Part shown: positions 48,864 to 61,200 of the stretch, in pieces
Numbering within the stretch: position 1 is the stretch's first letter
Layout of the letters: every line of letters begins with the position of its first letter
NCBI RefSeq assembly: GCF_011075055.1
Contig: NC_058149.1
Coordinates: 2,889,830-2,953,829, forward strand
Origin: Mangifera indica
Lineage: Eukaryota; Streptophyta; Magnoliopsida; Sapindales; Anacardiaceae
Length of the DNA: 64,000 bases
Direction of reading: 5' to 3'
Position numbers and translations under genes: made by a program
The notes under the pieces: generated by a model
Database searches by the model: none
Told to the model about the DNA's origin: nothing
The model's input: only the letters and a program-made list of their open reading frames with translations

Positions 48864-51800
48864 CCAGCTCAGATCTAGGTCAAGAATATATATAGCCAGC
48901 TTGAAATTATCAGATCATCATTAATTATTGTGATTTAATTTGTAAAGGTTATGTAAAACCGCCGGCTCAAATAAACAAAGTTTTAATTCTACATGTATGT
49001 AGTTTATATATCGGAGAACAATTGTGCATTAATTTATACAAACAATAATTATACTGTTAATGTCAATGGCTGCATGCCCTACTGCAGGAGAATTCGTCAC
49101 CAATTATCAAGCTGTCGAGCAGACAACTAAAGAGAAATTTAACAGCGACATATTACATCAGTTTGAAAGTTTAATCCATTTCTTTGTTTCTCTCTTCCAA
49201 TTATTCTTTCAAAATGGTCAGTTATGGCGTCTGTACTAATCAAGTTTGTAAAAGTATTACTTGGGATATATTCTACTTTAATTTGCCACTTCTATAATGT
49301 AAAACACATGCTCTCGTGAATTTTTCAAGCTTTATACAGATATAATTCTATCATCGTCCAAAATATATCTACTTCAAGCATAATGTTTATTGGTAATTAT
49401 GTAGCGTTAGTCTCGTCTTTATTACTAATATAGTACTTATATAGTACTTAATTATGTAGCGACAGCATAATGTTGATCTATATGCAAAAATATAAAAGAA
49501 TCAACAGCTAAATAAGGTTGTGATTATTTCATTTTTATTTATTAAAACCATTATTATTGAGCTGATTCTAGGACCAAGAGAAGTACAAATCGACTAAGCC
49601 AACGCTATGCCCCAGCTACAAGACCGGGTCAAGCAATTACAGTGATTCTTATATAAAAATGAAAAAGAAGAATCAATATACAATACCATTTTAACCAAAC
49701 AAAGATTTCCCAGATCACATAATTAATTAACTTAATCACCCAACATTTCTTATATGCATTAAAAAAATTACTTTCAATTTTTCACAATTATTATCAAACC
49801 CTTATGTGACAAGAGGGCAAGAGCGAACGACAAACGTACAAAATAAAATATGACAAAACCAAAACGGAGGCATTAAATAATTAAAGGCTTTTAGAAGAAG
49901 CACTTATTGACCTTGGTTTCCTAGTTTTTTTTTTTTTTTTTTTTTTTTGAGGGATTAAATTAATGAAAATGGGAGAAGAAAGAGGTCAAGAACCGCAACT
50001 ACGTAGAAATTACAAGAAGAAACTATCAAAATTATTCAAAAAGCAAGCTGATGTTTAATTTATTGATTAATTAGATGAAGAAATTAAACATGGTTCTGTT
50101 TGTCTTGAAGCAAACCCTAGAATCTATGCATTGACAGTGTGATAAATTTCATCATCAATAAGACCAAATTTTAGGACTCTTTTGAGTGAGAGCTGGTAAA
50201 GGGTGAGTGGTCCTCAATAAGATAAAGATAAGCTTGGATAACACTCGGTTTTATTAATAATATATTGATTAATTATATATAGTGTGGAATTATTGGTGCT
50301 CAGTTGGTTGATGTGAAGAAATTATAAATATCTAAGTCGTTAGAGGAACCTTAACTTTCATACATACATTTGAAACTTACAAATATTCTTTGACTTTTGG
50401 TTGGGAAATTGAAACTCTTGTTTGATTGGTCTAGTTTCTTTGGAAAGTTTTAAGAATAAAGAACTAAAAATCAATACTATATATGATTTATATGTAGGGC
50501 AGGTTACTGTTCATATTTTCCGAATTAGGTTGTAATTTTGTAACTCTTGTTTTGCTTGGATGTGTTTGTTCAGTAAGGAATAAAATATATTACTATTTTG
50601 ATGAATTATTGGAGTGCATCTATGCAATCTTAGACAATATGGTTTTAATACTTGATTTTTCTTCATCAACAAAATTAGTGAATATTACGAAAATTATATT
50701 TTTCATTCTAATATAAACTATTTATGAAATATGATATCGAATGATAATGAAAATTTTCTTGTCATGAGACTCTAAAAAAATGAATATAAAAGAAATTACC
50801 TAATAAAAAGAAAATTGTTTAATTAGTAAGAAATTATAATGGCAAAAATCTAAAGCATTAGATGTTTTGTATTATGAACAGGAAATTGCTAGAGTCTTTA
50901 GCTCTAATCTTAGGACCTCTAATATGTAATATGTGATATGTCTCATTCTATGAAGTAGGACTATAGAAGATATAATTTCCCATAAAACTTATCAAGAATA
51001 TAAGGAATTTTCTAAATTCTCAGTATTTTTTTTTAAATTTTTTATAAAGGTATATATAGTATTAAAAATTTATTATTTGATAAAAGAAATTCTAATTGGT
51101 AGGAGTGGATCAAATCAAAGTTTAGGACCAAAATGACCTTTAATCGAAGTGATAATATCATGTTCAAACTTGTTTTAGTTGTGTATAGTAATATTGGAGA
51201 GCTGTAAGTGTGTATAGTGATAACGTCATGTCAAATTAATTTCAGATCGGATTACCCTTCTAATTAGTAACCCTATGGACTATGAAGACCTCTAATTAAA
51301 TTAAACTATCATATATTTATAATTCAAGGATTAAATCGACGAGAACTATTTAGTACTTGAAACTCTTACTTTTTGGAAAGGGATCAAGAAAATTAAGCTT
51401 GGAATTTTCATGGAAAATAAGACCAACCTAGCAAGACAGGAGTTGACAAAACATGCAATCAATAGTAGACTTAGATTCTATAAAATCATAAAGTAATTCC
51501 CAATTACAACATTAATTCCAGAATAATTAAGACCTTGATGACTATTGACTTGCTTATAATAAAATTCATACCCATTTATTAATTAATCAATTCCTGTTAC
51601 TATCATTTTGCACTTTAAGTAAAATATAGTGTAAAATACTACAAACAGACGCTGTTGCTGAGCTCAATTTGGTCTCCACTCTCTTTCCCTATCGCACGTT
51701 ATCAGCAATTGTCAACCCTTATCTTTAATTAATTAGTTTAATTATTTTTTATATTCTTGGTAACAAACCCATCACAACGAACATCCAAAGGGATTGATTT

Positions 51801-53937
51801 GCCTCCTTTCACTTAGAAATTTTAATTCTGAAAAGGGATTTTGTATTAATTAAATCAAGCCATGCACCTTCCATGCAAATTCTATATGGGGTCAATGCCC
51901 TTGATTTTAAACTACGAAGAACTTGAATCTCTAGTCTTTAATACATACCAAACGATAATCTCCTTATTGTTATCAATATGTTATTATTTTTTTTTTTAAT
52001 AGAACTAAGCATACCTATTTTAAGTACATATAAGTTTATATGTGTTATCATGTGATTAATTAATTTTCAATTAAAGATAAAGTAACATCAAATAACATGA
52101 TGACATATATAAGTGTGTACTTATTTATGTATTCAAAATAGATTTGCATGGTATTACTCATTTTTGTTGACTTTCTCAATGGATTTATTTTTTAGAAATA
52201 CTATGCACACCCAATTTTGAATAACCGATTAGGTATTCAGATGATATGTTATCATATGATTATATGTTATTTTATCTTTAATTAAAAATCGTATATAATC
52301 ACATAATAACACATCATTTGAGTACTCAAAAATGAATGTACATAATTTTATTATTTATTTTCTAAGTATGAATCACATCTTGACAATTTTCCAGCTTAAG
52401 CTTTTGCTTTGTAGAGCATCAACAAGGACACAAAAATTCAATTAGCGATGCTAGGTTTGTGTCAAGTCATCAAAACTTACATTCAATGGCAACGCATAGG
52501 TTTCTAGAGAGCAAAGAAATTGAAAGCATTACATAAATTTACATATAATAGTAATGTGATTGATTTTTCAAAGATAATGTATAGCTTAGAAAAAAGAAAT
52601 CGCAAGAGAATGGATGACTATGATTATGTCATGGAATTGACCCTGTGGATTTCGGTTAGCTTAATAGAGTTGGTTATGATGCCAAGCCTCCTACTTCACA
52701 TTCTTTGGATTACTTATTACAACACCAATTAATTAACATTAATTAAACACATCTCAAAACCCCATTTCAATACAAGCAATGTTATATATACCCCAATTTT
52801 AAGTATTTAATCTGGTACTTAGATAATATGTTATAATATAATTAAGTGTTATTTTATATTTAAATTTAAAATCACTTAATCATATGATGAAACATTGTTT
52901 AAATGCATTAATTCAAAATTTTCAAATTAAATATATAAAATTTTATTGTTTCAATCCCCATTATAAGTAAACTAGTTAGTTAAGATGAGAAATCTCAAAC
53001 GTTAAATTCGATTTCATATTCCCATAAGTAAATTTAAATGTACATACTAACATCTTATAATATACACGTATTGAAGTGAGAGACTTAGACCGTTATTTAC
53101 TGGATTAATCTCTTCAAAGTTTACTGCTTTGATAATCGGGCTCTGCGAAGAGAAGATCCCCATCACTGGAACAAAAACCCTTTTTTTGGGATGTTTAATT
53201 TAGAATAATACAAAGTCAACCAGGTGTTTGAAAATTATCAATACTACTCTTTGTCAATTTAAATCCCAAGTCTTCCCTCAGTATAATTAATGTGATTTAT
53301 TTTTAATTAAATATCTCTAATAATATTATCAACTTAGAGTTGGTAGCAATGGAACCCACAAGCAGTCTTCATATTTTAAAACCTTAATTTCAGCTTCTTC
53401 ACTTGCTCTCTTGACCCTGCTACCTAAAACTAACTGTTTCGACATTGATGAATTGAGATGTTGCTTAATAATTGGAGCCTAATTTTGCAACCAAGTGACA
53501 GTCAATTTATGATTATTGCCCTAATTTTAGTCGTTCTCAGACTGTTAAAAGAGAGAATTTTGTACTTAGATGTACTTAAATTCATCAAATATATGATTAC
53601 AAAAACAAGTGTGAATGTTACTTTTTCATGGAATCAAGATAAATATAAGAACTATTTCTAGATAGATAGGGATTTGTTACCTTAATTTCTATTAAAATTA
53701 TTATAGCAAGTGTGAATGCAACTTTAACATAGAGTCAAAAGTGTTGTGCTAGATAAGGGGCATTTTAACAATACTATATGTATTCAATTTTAAATATTTA
53801 ATTAAGTATCTAAATGATATATTATTATGTAATTAAATATTAATATCTTTAATTCAAAATTTTTCAATCACAAAATAACGTATTATCAGAATACTCAAAA
53901 TCAAATATACATAGTTTTGCTTATTGGGGTTTTTTAC
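48864..53937. other. Long intergenic stretch, no recognisable gene
   Basis: About 5 kb of AT-rich sequence. A 24-base T run lies at 49925-49948. Near 52240-52340, 52790-52900 and 53790-53900 the same theme recurs loosely: 'AATTAAGTATT..AGATAATATATTA..ATGATTA..TTTTAATTAAA'. This looks like a diverged dispersed repeat or a small DNA transposon family, without clear ends. The open frames at 52520-52732 and 53458-53661 lack recognisable motifs. Confidence 0.35.
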
Positions 53938-53989
53938 CTTATCCCAGTTGCCTTTCTGTAGATGGCTGTATAAAGAATTGTCAATCCGC
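53938..53989 (-). other. Exon-like 52-bp segment downstream of the kinase gene
   Basis: On the minus strand a CTTGCAG acceptor precedes 53989 and an AAG/GTAAAA donor follows 53938. The GC content is higher than the flanks, and one frame (GLTILYTAIYRKATGIR) is open. It lies 1.3 kb beyond the kinase stop codon on the same strand, so it may be an alternative 3' UTR exon or an unrelated relic. No homology recognised. Confidence 0.2.
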
Positions 53990-54466
53990 CTGCAAGATTA
54001 CATGAGTTAATATGACTCTTCTTGAAAATATAGCTACCAAGAGCCAAAAAAGAGAATACTGAAATTCCACTATTATTTCAATGATATACTCCATAAAATG
54101 TGCAGATTCATCACAACCCTTTATCATATCATACAATAGAACGGAAAAGTGAAGTTATCCTAGTCCTCCGATGAACATCAAATATTTGAATCCACTGTTA
54201 TAGTAGAGACAACGCAAAGTAAACTAACTTTTGAATTCTCTGGAACGAGGGAAGCTAGATATTTTGATTGATGTCTATTAATATTAATCCCATAAGTAAT
54301 AAGAATATTAGAATTTTTGCAAATGATATGATACATAATAATGACAAGATTGACATAAATTGTTAAGATTCATCATTACCTATCTTAGCAGTCCAATGAA
54401 CATTTCAATCTGTTGTTGCGGTAGAGAGAAGTTAAAGTAAAAACGCACAGTATACATTTCACTTTT

Positions 54467-54507
<41 letters not shown>

Positions 54508-55294
54508 AACTTGATCATCAAAGAAGAATCAAATAGGTAGACCACTTTAGCAAGACCTTCAAAGCAGAAAATTTTTATTCCAGAAACTTAATGGTATTTC
54601 AGGTCTCCAAGGAAGAAAAAACATACTGCATTATACATGTATCTATAAGTCTCTTCACTGTCTGAATATAATGAGAGACTATGGATGCAAATTCTTTAAT
54701 AAAAATGAACTGAGGCAAAAAGATTCATTATGAATTGGGTTCCAACTTCATCTGATATTTTGATGCAGAATATGACTGTGTTCTCTCATGATAAAAACTT
54801 AGAACACAATATTTCATATTTAACCTATGTACAAATCCTTCAAAAATATATTAAAATCTCGGTCCCTTGTCGTCGAATAGTAGTAGAGAATCACGTTTCA
54901 TACTGCCACCATATTCATATACAAACATCCAAAGTAACAAAATCCTGCAAGATAAGATCATTTAATCACCATGAAAAGCGAAAGACATGATATAAATTTG
55001 CATGGTGATATGTAGCAAGAACTCACATTTGGATTGTGCCCTCATTGCCCACCTTGCTGTTTTATTAAGTCTTCTGGGCAGAATCCGGACTTTAGAGCCA
55101 TATAAAAGGAATCTTTTCTGTGGCAGTTCCACAAAAGGTTCATTTATGTAGTGAGCCAAGGTAGAGTATTACATTATTAGTCTGCAATACTTTAAAAAAC
55201 CGAGATGTGATCTTAAAGCGGCAAAGAAAATTTTATTTTTCCATCTTCTCAATAATATAAGCAAAGTGAAATATAGTGGCTATAATATTCAGAG
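53990..55294. other. Kinase gene 3' flank with (AT)17 microsatellite
   Basis: 54469-54503 is an (AT)17 run. Two loosely similar segments (near 54180 and 54396: ATGAACAT...TTTGAAT/TTTCAATC...TAGTAGAGA/GGTAGAGA...AAAGTAAA) suggest an old ~216-bp duplication. 55000-55294 probably includes the 3' UTR of the kinase gene; the minus-strand frame at 54962-55159 lies there and is likely noncoding. Confidence 0.4.
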
Positions 55295-58200
55295 TTATTT
55301 CACATTGATCGCGGCTGCCATACTCCTTAATTTCTGTGAGATTTCTGAAAATGATGGTCTCTCTGTCGGATCAGATGCCCAACAACTTTCCATCAGAGAC
55401 TTCCATTCAGGATCACACCATGTTGGAATTTTTGGACGTAACGTGTTGTTCACAATTCCTCCTGCAAATCATCATTTGTTCACATATCAATTGACTGATA
55501 CCTCACATTTTGAATATTGCAAAAACACGAAAATACTAACAGGGAAAAAAGGGCACAAATCTCAAATCCATGTTGGAAACATAGTGTTGTAATTTTCTAC
55601 TCATATGGTAAAGAAAAAGGGAGAGAAAGCCCTAATTAGTCTTATACAGAGAAGTAGAACTCCACAATCAACCAGCACAATGACATTTAGCCCACTTCCT
55701 GGCTATTCTTTCAAGCATAAAGAAAATTGACAATAAAATGGAGGAAAAAAGAACTTCAGAAATATAACTAAGGTTGGTCTCCCCAAGTGATGAATATCTG
55801 AACCACCGGCATTGGACTTGGAAGTGACAAAATCTAACAGGGTAAACCTTAGTTCTGAGGTCAGAGCTACAAAACTTTTAAACAAATTTATCAACACTGT
55901 AAGAGTAGGTTATGATTGTAGAATTCTGCTGTTGTCATTTTCAACAAAATCATAAATCGAACAAGTGACTGCAACAATTCTAGAACTCAAATATAAGCAC
56001 AAAAAATCTATGCTGCTTCAATGCTTTAATGTTTTAATAATATATAACCCCTATAAATCAGAATCAAAGTTCCAACAGACCAACACCATACATAAAACTA
56101 GCCAGTCAAGTCATGAATTCTCCAGTACTTTCTGTTGAGGGAAAGAAGATGAAAGAAAAAGCAAAAGAGGATCAAAGTTCTTTCAAAAGATTAATCACAG
56201 GACCATATGATTGTTTTAAAGCAAAAAGACATCAAATGTATCATAAATCCAGAAGCAAGATACTTGGTTCCTCTCTTATGCAACACATGAAGAGAAATGT
56301 GCTCAGGCCAAAATGCAGACAGAACTATCATACTGGATAATAATTGCAAGCAATACTAAATATAATCCAAAAGCTGCGATGATGCAGTCACTCTACAAAG
56401 CACAAGCAGCAAGAATCTTCATCTCTCATGAATATAGAGAATAATGTTATTATGTTAAAATGCAGGAAAAGGTACCATATCATGAGTCGGATAAAAAATA
56501 CAGTCTACTGTTATTTTTATTCTTACCAATAATAGAAGCACAATGCATATCTGTATAAGGTTCATCTCCAGTTAGTAGTTCCCACATGACAATCCCAAAG
56601 GAGTATACGTCAATCTACGGCAAAAGAAAACCAACAAGTCATGAGACAAAATAGTGAAAAGGACAGCAAATATTCCAAAAGTAGAAATGAAACAATAAGT
56701 TGAGAAAAGCTGTATTTATTCAAAATATTATTACCTTTTCCGTTACCATGTGACTTTTTCCACTCAAAAGCTCAGGTGCCATCCAGGGTAAAGTTCCACG
56801 AACACCTCCAGACACTAAGGTCTGTTGCTTTACCTTTGACAAGCCTAAATCACCAATCTAGAGGAGTAGGCACAAATTTGTAAGTTAAAAAATCCATGCC
56901 CTATGTAAAAGACCATTACTACTGTGTTTAAGACATAATTTGAAACAAAAAAGAGGACAAATAAAAATAACAAAGCTAGACACCAAAAAAACCTTCTCAA
57001 GTAGGACATTAAGGAAACCTTCTCAAACTGATGAGTAAAACGCAACAATCAAATAAAGCTGACTACAAAATTCCCAACGTTCAAAATTTCAAAAACCAAT
57101 TATCCAAAATAATGTGGACAAACAGTAATGGACACTGTTAAGAGAAAGTTGGAACCAAATTTAAGTGTCATTTGAACTGACATATCTAACTTAGAATACC
57201 TTGCATACTGGTCGCTGTGGATCCCTCATATTCACCAACAAATTTTCACATTTTAAATCAAAATGTACAATATTCTTTCCATGCAAATACTCCATTCCAA
57301 ATGCCGCATCCATAGCTATGATAAGTCTCTTACGCCGGTCAATAGTTCTGTTCAACAAAATATTAACATCAGATATTCTAAATGAAAATAAAAAATAAAA
57401 AATATTCTGTCTTTTTGTTTACTTGATGTTTAGTAGTATTAGCTGTAAAGAAATTTTATTGATGCATCAGCAATCAATGAAAATTCTTAGAACATACAAC
57501 AATAAACAAATGGAAAGTCACTACATTGCAATCAGCATGATTACCTGTCCTTCTTATGCAAAAACTGTTTCAAAGAGCCATTAATCATGAATTCTGTCAC
57601 AGTTGCTAGAGATCCATCAGGACCATCGCGTACTATACCATAAAAAGACACAACATTTGGATGGTGCAAAGAACTCAATAACAAAGCCTCCTTCCAGAAA
57701 TCCGCAATCTGAAAAGCAACACATAAGTGATCATAACCATACATACAATCCAAAGAATAAAAAGAAAAAGATACATGAATTACAACATAAGCATATAATG
57801 TATAGCAATAATAATTTTAGTATAGTCTATGTAGATTGGGCTTGACAAAGACTTAAAATTCCAAACTTTTATCCTAGAAAGAGTCGTTTTTCCCCAAGTG
57901 TATTAAACAAAGTCCTGACGTAAGTCAAGTAAAACATCCTGAATGCTTATTATCCAAAAATTTGGTCACATATATAACTTAAACAAAGTCCTGATGTAAG
58001 TCAAGTAAAACATCCTGAATGCTTATTGTCCAAAAATTTGGTCACATATATAACTTACTTTTTCATTCACTCACTCTAAGGTTTGACCAAATTATAAGAC
58101 AGCCCAAGGTTCAGAAAATAAGCATGAAAATAAATTTTACGAAACTTAGGGAAGGCATTAGATGAAGTTCAAAGGACTTTTATGACATTGTAAACCTCAT

Positions 58201-61200
58201 GGGAGATTTCTTTAAATGGATGGGGTTTCACCCTAACGTCTTCTAGTTTTATCAAGTTTTGAGTTACTTATGATGTACAGATACATATAGTTTTTTGGGA
58301 TATTTTTGGTTTAGTTACTGATACATTTAGTTTTGGCGGTCTTTTTTTATTTTTTTTGGTATTGACACTTAGGGATGATCTAATCACTATTGGGTTTCTT
58401 GTCCATTCATCTCCTGTTTTACTCCCATTAATAATTTCTTAAACCTAGGGAGATTACCCATATTAGATGAAGTTCAAAGGACTTTTACGACATTATAAAC
58501 CTCATTGGGGATTTCTTTAAATGGATGGGGTTTCGCCCTAGCCTCTTCTAGTTTTATCAAGTTTTGGGTTGCTTACAATGTATAGATACATATAGTGTTT
58601 TTTGGATTTTTTTTGGTTTAGTTACAGATACATTTAGTTTTTGTGGTTTTTTTTCTTTTTTTTTTTTTGTATAGACACTTAGGGGTGATCTAATCGCTGT
58701 TGGATTTCTTATCCATACGTCTCTCGTTATACTCCGATTAATATACTTATTTTCAAAATTCTTTCCTTAAACCTAGGGAGATTGCCTATATTAGGTAATT
58801 TTCAGAGGTGGCCAATAAAATTTTCCAAAACACTACTAATGATAACAACAATAATACATAAGAATCTGGGAATAAGAATCATAATCATGACAACATCAAC
58901 AACGTCCAGTAAATATAAATGAAATCAGATGATTGATATACAATATTTGTTGTCAGCAAATTACAGTGCAAACAAAGCACAGATAAACACTAAGGCAGGG
59001 TTCAATATTGTATTTGATGTTTTTGTTTTCAACGAAAAAATTGAAAATAAATAAGAAGTTTGAAAGAGTACTCTAAAAAATTGGAAAACCGTGCATTATC
59101 AGTTTTTGAAAATAGTATCTGAAAAAAGAGAACCGCAAAAACACATCTGTCCTCATTCTTGCATAATAAATATGAAATGTAAAGAACAGAAACATAACCA
59201 TTATCTTTTTAAATTTTGGGTGTTTCTAGTTTTATACTTACATATTGTACTCTCTGTTAATCATCTTTGTGAACAAAATTTCAAATTATTCAAGATAAAA
59301 TAAAGCTTTTCACTTTCTTTAATCTCAATGTGGATTTCTACTCCACTAGTACTCTTCTTTAACACAATTAAACAGTTACTGATTTTATATATATATATAT
59401 ATATATGATAGAAGCACTTTATTCATTAACATCTAGTTTCCTTTTTATTTATCTATACTTTATTAGATATTTTTACTTGTTTCATCACAATAACTTCACT
59501 GACAATATAGGAAGAAGTCACGAATTCAATATCTTCATGCACGGAGAGTTTTAATGTAACTACCTTATTATAAGGATTATCTCACATTACTCTTCTTACA
59601 GATGTAATCATACAAAGATATTCAGTGAAATATAGCACTTAAAATCGTTATTCACATGTTTAAATTAAAAATATTACCTGTGGCATGGCCAAAAATTGTA
59701 CTATATTCAGACTTAATTTGTTCTCAATCTACATATCAATAAAGACCTTTCAACGCCTGGAATAGCATTGGAAAACATTACTGATTTCTTTCTCAAATAG
59801 TGTATTACAGTTAAAATAAAACTGAACTACAACACATACGGTCACTATTTCATTTACCATATAACAAATTTGCTGTGTTGTCTGTACTGAGTTGTTAAAA
59901 AAACATAAGCTGATATACAATCACCCCATGAATGAAAATTCCATGTTTCCCCTTTTAACAATAGACTCTGATAGCACTACTCCAACATAACAAGTTACCA
60001 AGGTAAAAACATTCAACAAATATGTATCACACTACAAAACTTATATCACATGCATTAAACAAGCAATATTTATAGTAAAATAAAGACAACAATAATTGAT
60101 AGATGATGTAAAGGAAGGATATAGATACTACCAAGCGTTCTCTTTCAGAAGGTCTCCCAGCAAAGCAACTGGCTTTGATTCTTTTTATTGCTACATCAGA
60201 ACCTTTCCACTTGCCATGGTAAACAGCTCCATAGGTTCCTGAACCCAATTCACGTATCTCCTCAAGATCATCATTTCTTATTGTCTAAGAAAAGAATAAG
60301 CATAATGTCATGACCAAAGTGAATAAGATACCCAAGCCAAGGTTAAGTTAAGACAAATTCAGATAAGATAATGCATATAAAGGGATTCATAAAGACAAGC
60401 CAGAACTATATTAATGACAAGAATGAGAGAGAATATAAACCTGCAGCCCCCTGGCAATAGCTTCAGCCTCTGCCTTAGTTGGCTCAATTTTGGAATTCAC
60501 GTTGTCAGTGTCGGAATCCATCTCCAATTCCCCATGAACATTCTGTTGGACAAACCAAGATATTATAAAGAGAACAGTCAAATAGCGTACATTTGCCAAG
60601 GAATTCACTAGACTCTCACCATTAATTCAGATTCATTTGTAGGTGCTTCCTTTGGCACTGAATCAGGCTTTGTAGAACCAGCATCTTCATCAACTTTTTC
60701 TTTAAGCTCATCTGCACCTTCTAGTGCTGCCTTTTTAACAGAAGCAATTAAATCAGGTAAGAAACTCAAACAGTTAGCTGAGAGCTGTGAATCTTCCGGA
60801 GGAGCTAGGGGACCATTTTCACCTTGCTTCACAACATTACCACTCACTTCCCCAGTCACCAAGCTATTTGGACCACCAGATTTATCAGCAATCGTGTTCT
60901 GTTCGGGAGAAGATACGATTAGCACATCAATGTTTTCAACCTTTTCTATGTGACTTGCTTCATTTTCTTGTCCAACATTAGTTTTTTCCTCCATTTGAAC
61001 TACTTCAACCACATTATTTCTCAATCCCATAGTCGGAACTGAAGATATGGAAGCTGCCAGTTTATCATGAATCATAACTGAAGATGAATCTGATGGCTGC
61101 ACAGAATCTGAAGATTGGTTTTCATGATTATGGTTTTGTGGACTCAATTTGTGTGCCTGGCCATAATAATATTCTGTTGGGGTGCCTGTCCCATCAAAAC

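Noticed and set aside
54962..55159. Minus-strand 65-codon ORF after the kinase
   Set aside because: It lies directly beyond the kinase stop codon, most likely 3' UTR, and has no recognisable motif.
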